This document shows, piece by piece, positions 33,545 to 44,769 of a DNA stretch of 64,000 nucleotides. Under the pieces are notes generated by a model. That model searched no databases and was not told where the DNA came from. It saw only the letters and a list, made by a program, of their open reading frames with translations. Positions within the stretch are counted from its first letter, which is position 1; every line of letters starts with the position of its first letter. The position numbers and the translations under genes were made by a program. The stretch covers positions 8,675,501-8,739,500 of the forward strand of contig CAJFCV020000005.1 of assembly GCA_904066235.2 (NCBI GenBank), read 5' to 3'. This DNA is from Bursaphelenchus xylophilus (taxonomy: Eukaryota; Nematoda; Chromadorea; Rhabditida; Aphelenchoididae).

Positions 33545-36500
33545 TTATTGACAACTGAGGCAGGGTTCATTTTCATCATTGATTTGAGGGTCCACTTGGA
33601 TCCTTCCATCTTTATTCCCAACCAGAGTGTTCTTCTTTTCGCCGCTGGTTTTGTTATCCTTGACGGCTCTGAGAACGGTGCGATCCAGGGTGAATTTGAC
33701 GGGATCCACTGATGGTTTGGAGCGAAGATAGTACATTCCAGTCTTGAGGCCCTGAAATACGCCACAATCAATAAATTTTATTTCAAAATTGTTTACTTTT
33801 TTGATTCTGTAAGCTGCGCCCTAGCATAAGTTGCAACATAGGCTAGGACCAGCAAAAAATTTTTTTTTTTTTAAATCTCATAACCAGACTCTTCTGATCC
33901 TAGAGTGTTCTCATTTCACAGTTCTGGAAACATAAACTATTTTTATTCTCTCTAACTCAAACCCAACAATTTACCCCAACCTGCGCCCTACCTTCCTCTA
34001 ACAATCCCAGAGTATCCCTCAAACACCAAAAAAATTCTTCCTTACCAATTCCCAAGACTTGAAGTGAAGCGTAGTAAGCTTCGGATAGTTCGGCGATTCC
34101 ACATAGAGGTTCAAACTCTGACTTTGATCAATGAACGGCGCTCTTTGAGCGGCCATTTCCACCAGCGCCGTTTGTTTGATCTCCCAGACCGTCTTGTACA
34201 ACTCTTTCAGTTCTTCCGGCACATCCGCATTTCTGAGGCTTCCAGTGGCAGCCAAGTGAGTGCGTGTTTCGTGGGTCCAGAGTCCAAGTTCGCACAGGTG
34301 CTTGCATAAATGGGGGTTCACAACTTGGAAGTCGCCTTTGGTGACTCTGCGGGTGTAGCAGTTGGAAGTAAAGGGCTCAAAGGACTCGTTATTGCCTAAA
34401 ACAACATTTTCAATGAAATCTTTGCAAAAAATTTTTTTTTTTAATCCGGCAAAAGTTGGCATTCTGTTTCAAGCTCCCAAAATGGTTAAAATGGCTATAA
34501 AATGAAATCAAGAAGACTTTAAATTAGCCAGCATACATCTTATATCAATTTCACGAGATAAACATTCAAACTTAAGGTTTTCCCGCCAAAATTAGCCCTA
34601 TTTCCTACACAAAATTCAACAAGCAAAATCACAAAAACTTTTTCCTCAACCCACCCAAGATCTGAGCAGTCGAAGCAGTTGGCATTGGAGCCACAAACAA
34701 CGAGTTTCTCAGGCCACGTTGAGCGACCTTCTTCTTCAGCTCATTCCAATCCCACAGATCAGTCGGAGTTGCATTCCACAAATCGTACGAGAGTTGTCCC
34801 TGAGCGGCTGGACAGCCACCATTTTCGTTGTACGTCTCATATGGTCCATGGACGACGGCCAATTCAGTCGACGCTTCCACGGCTCCGTAGTAAATGGTCT
34901 CGAAAATCTGAACATTCAAACGTCGGGCTTCCTCGGAGGTGAATGGGTGACGGAGAAGTTGGAAGACGTCGGCAAGGCCTGAAATTGAAGTTTATATCCA
35001 TTTCAAAATACTTGAAATTCTAAAAAATACTTCTTCAAAACTTGGTTCCACTACAAAATTTACATTATTTCAAGAATCCTAAAATTATCCAAATTGTCTT
35101 TCTGGTCCTAGTTTACTCAAAACATACAAAAAAAATCTTGATTTTCGACCATTTTTAAGTTCGCGACCTGCGCCCTAACCTTCTCACGAGGAAAATACTT
35201 CTGTGGGGTATGGAGTTACAGGTCGAGTCATATATCAAAAACATCGTAAAATTTTTCTGATTCAGAAAGTGTAAAAGTTAGCTGCATAATTTTGGTTTGT
35301 CAGGGTGAAAAAATCCTCAGAACTTTTCCCGCAACACCACGTAAACTCCTCTTTTTTATAACAGAACTATTAATTAAGGTTAATCAAATTTGATCAAATT
35401 ATTAATCAAATTTGGTATTTTAAGGCTTGTCAAGATGCTAGGGTTCACTTTAGCTCAAAACAAAGCTTTTGATTTGGTATAAACTTGGAAAAAAAGGCAT
35501 TTACGTGGTGTGCGAAAAAAGTTCAGAGGATTTTTTCGCTTTTACAAACTAAAATTAGGCAGCTAATTTTTACATATTCTGAACCAGAAAAATTTTGCGA
35601 TTTTTTTGATATGTATTGACCTGTAACTTCATACCTCATAGAAGCACTTTCCTTGTCAAAACAAAAAAATCTCGATTTACGACCATTTTTTAAGTTCGCG
35701 ACCTGCGCCCTAACTTCTCAAAAAATCCCAAACAAAAAAGTGGACCGACCTTGAACTCCAAGTCCAATGGGCCGATGCCTCAAATTGGAACGTTTGGCAT
35801 CCGGAACTGGATAGAAATTCCCATCGATGATCTTATTCAAATTTTTGGTGACTACCTTGGCGGCCTCTTTCAATCCCTCAAAGTCATATCCATTGCCAGA
35901 AACGAACTTGGGCAAAGCCAAGGAGGCCAAGTTACAGACCGCAATCTCGTCTTTGTTGCTGTATTCGATGATTTCCGTGCACAAATTCGAGGACTTAATT
36001 GTTCCGAGATTTTTCTGGTTCGACTTTTCGTTGCATGCGTCTTTGTAGACCAGATATGGCACTCCGGATTCTGACTGAGCATTTGTTATGGCGCGCCAGA
36101 GATCACGAGCTTTTACTTGTCTTCGGTAGCGATTTTGGTCTTCATAACTGAAAAAAATAAAAAAAAATTATATTGTACTAGGTGACTAATGTCAAAGCTT
36201 GAACTAAAATAATGTCCGATAAGTCTAGATAGAGCACCAATGCCCCTGAAGTGCTTCAAAAAGCTTTAATTTACTCTTAAAACACCTCTTTCGACCCAAT
36301 CAAAACGATTTTCCAATCGAAAATTCAAAAAAGAAAGAAAAAACCCCGATTTTCGCAAAATTGCTTTCCATTTTTGCAAAATTGCATCCTCACCTGGTAT
36401 ACAACTTCTCAAATTCCTTGCCATAGACTTCGTCAAGGCCAGGACAGTCCAAGGGGCACATCAGAGACCACATTTTATCTTCTTTGACTCTTTTCATGAA

Positions 36501-38311
36501 CAAATCGGGGACCCAAAGAGCATAAAACAAATCTCTGATTCTCATGCTTTCCTCGCCAGTGTTAACTTTTAATTGGACAAAGTCGAACACATCGGGGTGC
36601 CAGGGCTCCAAATAAATCGCAATCGAGCTGGGGCGCTTGCCTCCGACATTGGCAAACGATGCCGTTCCATTGAAGAGTCTGGAAGTCACGGATAACATAA
36701 AAAAATAATTTTTTGTGTAAAAAATCCTCCACATTCACTTCTAATTAGCCTCTAAAATCCCCAAAATTCCCCTCAACTCACTTCAACATCGGTAAAATCC
36801 CCTTTGAATATCCATTGGCCCCAGCGATCAACGAATTTTTGGCTCGAATTCCATGAATGTTGACGCCGATTCCTCCCGAATACTTGATTATGTTCGCGCA
36901 TTTGTGCAAAGTCGCAAAAATCGCTTCCATAGAGTCTTCTGGGATAGACACCAGGAAGCATGACGACATCTGAGGATGGGGTGTTCCGGCGTTGAACAAA
37001 GTCGGCGTGGCGTGGGTAAACAACCCTTTGGACATGTAATCGTATGTCTGAAAAAATCCACAAATATTTTCGAACTCTTATTACCCCTTTTTTATCCCTA
37101 TTACCTTACAAATTGGTCGAAACAAACATAAAAAATCAAAATTTTCTACATCTGACATACTACAATATAAAGAAGCCACAAATTTTGACCTTACCTCCAA
37201 CGCGGCGTCTACATCGTCCTTGTGGATCCCCAGAGCCACTCTCATTATCATATGTTGAGGTCTTTCGATTGTTTTGCCATCCAATTGCAGAAGGTATCCG
37301 GAATCCACCAGAGTGCGAAATCCAAAATAAGCATAATTGAAGTCCCTGTGATGAACAATGGCACTATCCAATCTCTAAAAGCGAGTTTGAATTATTTAAA
37401 AAAATAAGATTAAGACCAGTCAGCGGTACACTATAATCATTTTTCGATATTACACTAGACATCTAGTTCAACATCAAATTCATCAAAAACATAGGTTAGT
37501 CCCTAAATTTTTCCCTCTGACATCAATTGCTTTATTATCCTCTAACAGCTCTATTCCACATTAAAAACCACCTTAATTTATCTAAACTTCAATGAAACAA
37601 TGAAAAGTTTAAAACCAAGTACCTCTTTGTGCTCTTGAACAACTTTGTACACATCTTCAGCAATCAATGGCCTATCCTTCCCAGTAACTGGATGCTTGGC
37701 ATTATAGAGTATCTCCACAACATCCGAGAACTTCTCATGTGTCGTTTTGTGCATACTGGCAGCAGCAACACGGCCGGCCAGCAGATTGTGATCCGAGTGT
37801 TCGATACACAAGCTGGAGATCGTGTTGGCCACATGGTTGGCCAAGTCTGTGGTGTTCATTTGCTCCGGAATCGAGTGAGCGATACATTCCGCGATTTTTT
37901 CCTGAAATTGGAAAGATTTTACAAAATTTATAATATTTTAGGTATAAAAATTATACACACATGCTGATTTTCATTAAAACAACATAGTTTTTCTGAAACT
38001 AATAAATAAAATTAATTTGCTAGTTATCAAAAGTAAAAAAGACCTCCTTCGCCACAAAAAAACTTATTGCACTTGATAAAATTTGGGTCAACTGTTGCGA
38101 AAGACTTGACCCCTAAACTTACCGGATTGACAAAGCGTAAATCAAGTCCATCGGTCAACCTTTCCAAAGACTTCTCCAACTTCTTTGCATCAAAATTCTC
38201 TTTACGGCCATCTAAAACCAAAATAATCATTTAATAAAACATACCTCTTTTGGTGATGACAGTATTCATCTTGTCAAGACGGGCTTTCTTCGACGGTGTC
38301 GCTTCTTCCAT
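33545..38311 (-). CDS. rnr-1: Ribonucleoside-diphosphate reductase large subunit
   Basis: Ten minus-strand exons: 38311-38245, 38211-38123, 37901-37623, 37374-37195, 37047-36782, 36678-36394, 36147-35750, 34978-34655, 34395-34046 and 33751-33545. They give 814 residues with every phase closing. An N-terminal ATP-cone ([17 protein letters not shown]) is followed by the catalytic barrel: redox Cys in [14 protein letters not shown], then SNLCTEII (Asn-Cys-Glu), second Cys in [20 protein letters not shown], and radical-transfer tyrosines in MYYLR. The tail ends in CLSC, the swinging-arm cysteine pair. It makes dNDPs with the small subunit, which is not in this window. The intron between exons 7 and 8 carries a miniature element. 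Confidence 0.95.
35187..35655. mobile_element. Inverted-repeat element in an rnr-1 intron, 469 bp
   Basis: Arms 35187-35345 and 35500-35655 are reverse complements, with the ends CGAGGAAAATACTTCTGTGG and TCATAGAAGCACTTTCCTTG. TCA lies outside both ends. A copy with the same arms is at 50908-51335. The element is bracketed by a direct repeat of about 50 bp containing TTAAGTTCGCGACCTGCGCC (35151 and 35690). Confidence 0.75.
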
Positions 38312-39524
38312 GTTCACTTTTCGGTTATTAGGTCAGCGGTTGGAGATGATGGATTGAATTGATGCTCTGCTTGTTGTTGAGAAAATCCTGAAAAGGTCTG
38401 TTTAATACCTAAAACAAGGTAAATTGAGGCCAAATCGCCCAATTTTACCGTTTTAAAAAGCCCACAGGCTAAAACGAGAAGTTAAAACGACATGAACATC
38501 AAGAAACAATAGATTACAAACCAAAACACATCAAAAATTTCAAGGATATTGTAGTACCTGTAGTAGATGGAAAGCCGGCCGCGAAACAGACGTCAAATCG
38601 TATCAATTAGCGTAAATCATATTTTTTTATAAAGACAAGGCTTTGACGGTTTAATAAAGGCCTAATCGTAACATAACTATTCCAAAAAACCTCTTTTCCA
38701 ACCTTATTTTAGACATCTGATTAGCCAAAATTTTCCAGGATTACCACTGCTCCATAAACCATCCGCGACAACCAACGAAAAGTCTATCAGCATCCAAGAC
38801 GACTGAATCAAGAGGAATTTCCCTCAAAGAACCATCAAATTCAAGAGAAAAACAATTTTTTGTCAATAATTTCGTCAAAATAGGGACAAATTGAAACAAT
38901 CGATTGAAATGTCGAAAAAGCATTGCCGAAAAGATCGCCTGCGAAATTGCTCGGGAAGAATATCGAATAATCAATTTAGTTTTTTTGAAATTCCGATTTC
39001 CGCCGCAAAATTTTCCCGCCGAAATTTTTTTTTGAAAAAAATCTCTGCTTGTGTCTAAAACAAGGTCAAAAAGAGGGAGGAAAGGGTGAAAGTGGAGTGG
39101 GTGACGTAAGAAAAGTCTAATGGAGGCCATGTGAATTGTTTTTTATAATGTGAGAAAATAAATATCAAAATTTTGCCATGGATAAAATAATCGAGTCCTC
39201 AAAACTAAAACTTATATTTAGACCCTTGTAAACAGCACGTTAGATCTAATGCGCTGTTTACAGTATGACACTAGACCTCAGTCCAAAATTTCAAGCCGGA
39301 TTCGCTTCGTATTTTAGGATTTTCCATCAAAAATTTAATAAAACTAAGGTCACCTAAAATGAGGTCAAATCCTCTAGATCTTGCATTTTCTTGTTTGATT
39401 ATGATCTACAAATCCGCCGGAACTGACTGTAGCTGAGTTAAGATCTGTGAAAAGTCCGGTATTGACGAATTATTATTTATACCGAGAAAATCGGGCGTTT
39501 TGACCCCAAATTACTTTAAACAAG
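38312..39524. other. Divergent region between rnr-1 and the DUF229 gene
   Basis: Next to rnr-1 a minus-strand acceptor-like TTTTCAG at about 38390 precedes the ATG by 78 bp, so the 5'UTR is probably spliced or trans-spliced there. The remainder should contain promoters for both genes, but I see no specific motif. A minus-strand open frame at 39130-38741 (129 codons) has no recognisable domain, and I do not call it a gene. Confidence 0.4.
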
Positions 39525-42500
39525 ATGACTACTTTTAAGTTCCGATATTGCAAAAGTATGGGGCGAAGATTGGTGGTGCTGGGTCGGTATCATCCGGGCT
39601 TAGTCATATTTGTCTTGAAAGTGATGGCAATTCTGTGTTATGCATATTACTTTTGGTATTTCTGGCCAGTTAAGCGGGAAGAATGTAAGTTAAGCGGGAT
39701 TTTTGATCCTTATTATGTCCGAATTGAGTAAAGAAAGGTCTAATGCCCATTCTGGTTGAGGGTCAAGACAAAAATTTAAAAATAAAAAGTTGATTTTTGA
39801 GTCCCGCCACGAAAACACGGAAAATTGAAAGTTCTCTTGTCCGGCAGGAAAATCATTAATTTTTGAAAACCCAGGATTTAAACAGTATTTTAATGAATTT
39901 TAGACCACCCTCTTACCTATGGCCTCAGGGAAAAAGTTCAAAATATAAAACTACATCATCAAAGTTGTGATGCTCAATATGCCACGCCGCTGGCTCCGGA
40001 ATTGGAAGATGCCATTGATAAGGAGCAAAAGTCTAAAAAGGAGTGTATACCCAAGGAAAAGGTCCGATCAACATTAAAAAACGGACTTTTGAGCATGAAG
40101 AATGTCGGGAATGGCGAAGTCTGCAAATTCAGGTAAGGATAACAAAAATTGGTTGTAATGTACTGTATCATACTCGGCAATTATGACTTGTTTTTTGGCA
40201 ACTTTCCGTTTTAGAGCAGTCCCTTACGACATTCAGGGGTCCCCTCGAGGCTCTGAGGTTTGGTACGAATTTGGAGTCCAGGGAAAAAAACCGGAAAGTG
40301 ATTTTGTTCAAGTAATGTGTCATGATCGAGATAAGATCACTTATCAATTCCTGCATCATCAAATTTATCGGAAATTGTAAGAGAATCCTTGCAACTTCAA
40401 ATCAAAAAAACTCGAATTTTAGGCCAGAATCACGCCTAAAAATTGAAAATCCCCCGCCAGATATCCATATCATCGTGACTGATTCCGTCGCGATGCCTCA
40501 AATGCGTGCAGCTCTCCCGAAAACGATGAAACTTTTGGTCGACCAATTCTCGGCCGAGCTGTTTTTATTCCACAACAGAGTCGAAGGCGAGACAGCGGGT
40601 CAGAGTCGAGTTTTGTTGATGCAGAACCGGATAACCAACATGACTTCCCATCCGTTGGGACAAAATTATAGTACCATTGACGAGATAAGGTTCAATGTTT
40701 GCAACGCTGAGGAGTTTGCGTTCAATATTGCGAGAGGAAAAGGGTACCGGACGTTGTTTGGTCTGGACTGGACTACGTACTTGATGTGGGGATGTCAGGA
40801 AGGAGACAGGTTTCCGGTTGACCATTTTATGGAGTAAGCTTATGATTTCGGGAAGTTAGCTTACGAGTAAGGTGTGCCAAGTGCAACGCTCCACGTCAAT
40901 CCAGCGCATTTACTGAACCGTTTCGAAAATTCGTATCGTTTTCATTGATTTAAAAGAGAGACGAAATGTCGCGAAATTATCGGCACTTTTTCTCGCCCGG
41001 AATAATTTCTTTTCTCGAAAAGGAAGAAGAAAGATAAGAAAATGCGTTTTATCGGGTAGTGACATTTCGTTTTGAACGAATCACCAAAAAGGGGCGGGAA
41101 ATTTTTTTCTTCTATTTTGGATTGACTTGCGCTCTGATTTTCGTTAAATTTCGCACAATTGCATTCTCTAGGCTGCAATTCAATTCCTCAAAAAAAAAAA
41201 AAATGACTCGCTTTTTGCAGGAGCAGCTGAGATTCTCATATCCTAGCCGGCGAGAGGTTCGCCGATGCGGAGAGTGGTCAGGAAGAAAAACAGCTTTTGG
41301 CCATAATTTTGCTAGTTTCGTTCGGAAAAAGTGATTTTTTGTGGAAACACTACCCTTTACGGTAGAAACAGGTGCAATACAGGGTGTCCCAAAAAAAAAG
41401 CTTGATAACCATAGTAAGCGTCCAGGACGTAAAAGAAAACGCACCGCCAGCAGTTATGTCAACCGGGAGATCACCAACAGCCAAATCCGCGATTTTCAAG
41501 AAAAACTTGCCCGTGAGGTAGCCATCAGCGACCGATCGGTCACCCAAATAGCCGATGATGAGCTGTACCTCACGTTGTATAAGCTGTAAAAAGTTCAGAT
41601 CTTCAAAGCAGACAGCAAATGCCTACGGTTCCAAAAATGTCGAAAAGTCAAGGCCCGGGCCGCAGCTCAGACACGTGAGCGCATTCGTTCGTGGTTCACT
41701 GTTTGGCGGATGCACAGCCACCAGAACAATAGGATCTTCTTAGATGAGGCCCTCGGCACGTCGGCTAACGTCGAAAACTGTCAAAATCCGGGCCGTCATC
41801 GCCTAAGGCGGAATTTGTGCCAGCGGCAAGAATTCTATGGTCAAGGTGGCAAAATTCTAGCGCCGCGTTAATCTCGATTTTCTCGTACTTCTGTTGACTC
41901 AGCAGAACCTTGGCAATGCAAATTTGGGGTTCCAACTAGACTCAGCGCCGGGTCACAAAGCAAAATCAACTCAGGACCCGGAATGGGACCGATTTTCCCG
42001 ATTTTATCCCGTCTGCAAAGTAGCCGTCTGCGCGCCGGATCTGAATCCGACAGACCAAAAATTTTTTTTAATTGGAGGCCAACGCCCGTACTACATGCCA
42101 CAAAAGTTTGGAGTCGCAAAGTAGTCGTTGCGCCAAGAACGGGACCGATTTCCCCGAAAAGAGCTGCGGCCCCGAGCCCGAAATTTTAAGTCACTTTTGG
42201 AGCTATATATCGCCACCAAAGGCAGCCACTGTGAAACTGGCTTGACACGTTATCAATAATCCTCTATGTTACTGATATCCATCGTTAGTTTTGTTAAATT
42301 TTGTTTGGTATATAAAATGCAGGCATAAAAGAACATGCATTTTTTTTGGGACACCCTGTATTTTCCTTGCCGAAAGCATGAAGTTTTTGCGGACTTTTGA
42401 TCTAAAAATCATGTAAAAAATTATTCGAAATTTGTGCCAGATTTCATCAAAATCTGAGCGTCCCAGTTTGGATATCTCCCTCAAGCTTGATTAGGTTCTG

Positions 42501-44769
42501 GACGTCGGAAATCGGACTCTTCTGGAAATCTAACATTTCCAGAAAACCATTTTCAGTGCCTACTGGGAACAACTGAACAAAATTTTCCCGGACGCTGAGC
42601 ACAATCCAGAGTACGGCCCGGTCGGTCGCATGTTCTACCGCTCCAATTTGTGGGGCCGCTTTTGTTTGGAGCGTCACAAAGAAATGCTCGATTACCTGTT
42701 CGACTTTATGGAGGCCTACAAAAACGAACCGCAACTTACAGTGACGTGGTTGGCGTACTTGACGCACGATTATCGCGGCGATTTGTACAAATACGACGAG
42801 GATTTTGTCGAATTTTTTCAAAGGCTCAGAGCAAAAGTGGGTTGTTGATTAGACCGGACCCTAAAGCCATTACATTTTCGTTGACAGGCTCCGCATTCGC
42901 ATATATTTCTGATGGGAGACCACGGAAATAGGCTTTATTCGGACAAAACGTTGGCATTTGATCGGATCGAAGAGAATAATCCAGCGCTGATTTATTTGCC
43001 GCCAGAGGCTGTGAAAAATGATGAGGTGGTGATGAAAAGGATCAGAAAGAATACTCGACAACTGGTGTCAACGTTTGACATCTATGCCACAGTGGTCGAC
43101 ATTTTACAGGTAAATTGGAGAAAGGTTCATTTCGAAAAAATGGTTTCTGAACCTTTAGAAATGTCCGGTTTACCTTATGGTAACCCATCCAAGCCACTTA
43201 TACACCTGGAAACTTACAAGGGAAGTAGTCCAAGTGCGACGTTCAGATTTTGATGAAACTTGGCACCAATTTAGAATAATTTTTTATGAGATATATGCGA
43301 GAATCGTAGCTCGCACTTTGCAGAAACAACCGATATTTTTAGATCGACAGTCGGCGAAAATTTAGGCCTTTTTGCCGAATTTCGGCACGAAAAGTTTCAT
43401 GCCTATTTCAACCGTAAAGGATAATGTCCCTACAAAAAATCAACTTTTTCCTAACGAAACTACAGTGAGGGACCGGATCCAATGGCAAAAAACGTCTCAT
43501 TTTGCAGCTTTCTCTCTCTGACCGCTCTCCACGTTTAGCGGGCTCTCAAAAATCGTTCGGTATCTCGGCGGCGCCCGCAAAGCGCGAGCTAAAACTTTCA
43601 GGAATCGATGTTTAGTCCATACCCGACGTGTGTGCAAAATTTAAAGAAAATCTGAGCGTCGCACTTGGATTACTTCCCCTGTTAATTCGCAACATCTAAC
43701 TGCCAAATCATTTGAATTTCCTGTTGCAAGCAAATGTCGCCCGATTTCCAACCGGCAGAATCTCCGTGTTTCTTCTAGCTGCCCGTCAGGAAACTGCCCG
43801 TGTGGGCCCGCCTTTTTTACGTAAACGATGCCTTTCCGATAGATTTGTCATGATAAAGCTTGCCAGTATGACAAAAGCTTTTCGCCAACTTTCGATCTAA
43901 AAACTCGGAACAAAAGTCAGGATTTGCTTGTATTTATGCCTTATTTCAACAAAAACTGAATATTGCACATAAACAAGAAGCGCCTACTTGTAAAGCATTT
44001 TTTTGTAATGAAATTTGAACTAGGTTCCTCAAATCCGAGTGTCGCTCCTTAAACCCGTCTCCTACCAATTGTAAACTCTGTCCGCCTTTCTTTTCATCTA
44101 TACACTACCAAACTTGCAGAACAAAAACGATCTAACTTCTGCGCAAGCTCCGGAACCTCCCATAAAACTCGTCGGCGCCAGCCTTTTCCGAGAGCTGCCT
44201 CAGCCGCGAAATTGTGAATCTCTGCAGCTCGGGTTCCATCTGTGTCTGTGTCCCCAATTAGGGCCGGAGATACGGTTCCATCCGCTGGCAGAAAAGCTAG
44301 CCGAATTCGTCGTTCAGTATGCAAACGGCTACATAGCCGCCTCGGAGGACTCGGATCTTTGCTCGCCGCTCGTTGTGGACCCGGACTTTGCAACCGTCGT
44401 TGAGGAATACACAGGAAAAGGCAGTGAAGAAGGGGAAAAGTCGTATAAGGTGACGGTTCGGACGTTCCCCGGAAAAGCCGTTTTTGACCCGTGGATTGCG
44501 GTAAGAGCAAAATATTTTTCAAATTTTGCTGGGAAAACAATATTTTTTCGACGCAGTGTCTTGACGAGCCAGGCGCTTTTTATTTTATCTTCCAGGTCTT
44601 CCCTAATGGAACAATGCAATTGCTGACTATTCCGTACCGAAAGAACGCATTTGCCTTCCAGGCCAAATGCATACACGACCGCTATAATACGGCAAGATTC
44701 ACGGAGCATTTCTGTTTCTGTAGGAATCTGTTGAATGTGACCAGTGAAGTTGAGAAAGTTAATAATTGA
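39525..44769 (+). CDS. DUF229 family protein, complete gene
   Basis: Exons 39525-39684, 39904-40132, 40215-40376, 40423-40833, 42557-42836, 42888-43109, 44120-44500 and 44596-44769 close to 672 residues. A signal anchor (PGLVIFVLKVMAILCYAYYFW) suggests a type II membrane or secreted protein. The alkaline-phosphatase-like core follows: DIHIIVTDSVAMPQMR, FGLDWTTYLMWGC, SNLWGRFCLERHKEM, WLAYLTHDYRGDLY, then HIFLMGDHGNRLYSDK. The cysteine-rich tail has CLCPQLGPE and HFCFCRNLL. The family is expanded in nematodes with unknown substrate. Introns 4 and 6 contain TWA-type elements, the former interrupted by a Tc1-like copy. The gene at the left edge of the window is a paralog with the same 3' exon structure. 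Confidence 0.88.
40862..42482. mobile_element. TWA-type miniature element, copy E, split by a Tc1-like insertion
   Basis: Left part 40862-41379 and right part 42359-42482 together match the family in reverse orientation. The left part includes GTGCCAAGTGCAACGCTC and CCGTAAAG-type sequence near 41359, read inversely. The right part includes ATTTCATCAAAATCTGAGCG. The break falls in the family block around CATGCCTATTTCAACCGTAA, where the TA served as target for the Tc1-like element. The ends are decayed, so the limits are approximate. Confidence 0.7.
41380..42358 (+). mobile_element. Tc1-like element with decayed transposase, nested
   Basis: Ends CAGGGTGTCCCAAAAAAAAA and TTTTTTTTGGGACACCCTG are flanked by TA (41378-41379, 42359-42360). 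The plus-strand frame near 41420-41590 encodes SKRPGRKRKRTASSYVNREI and IRDFQEKLAREVAISDRSVT, the helix-turn-helix N-terminus of a Tc1/mariner-type transposase. Downstream the frame is broken by stops. At 979 bp it is slightly shorter than the 12055-13295 relative. It lies in intron 4 of the DUF229 gene. Confidence 0.82.
43217..43681. mobile_element. TWA-type miniature element, copy D (465 bp)
   Basis: It begins CAAGGGAAGTAGTCCAAGTG and ends CACTTGGATTACTTCCCCTG, flanked on both sides by TTA (43214-43216, 43682-43684). It lies in intron 6 of the DUF229 gene. A short extra segment (GTGAGGGACCGGATCCAATG) near 43465 distinguishes it from copies B and C. Confidence 0.85.

Noticed and set aside
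38741..39130. 129-codon minus-strand open frame between rnr-1 and DUF229
   Set aside because: No recognisable domain or signal, and it lies in the presumed promoter region. Transcript evidence would be needed.
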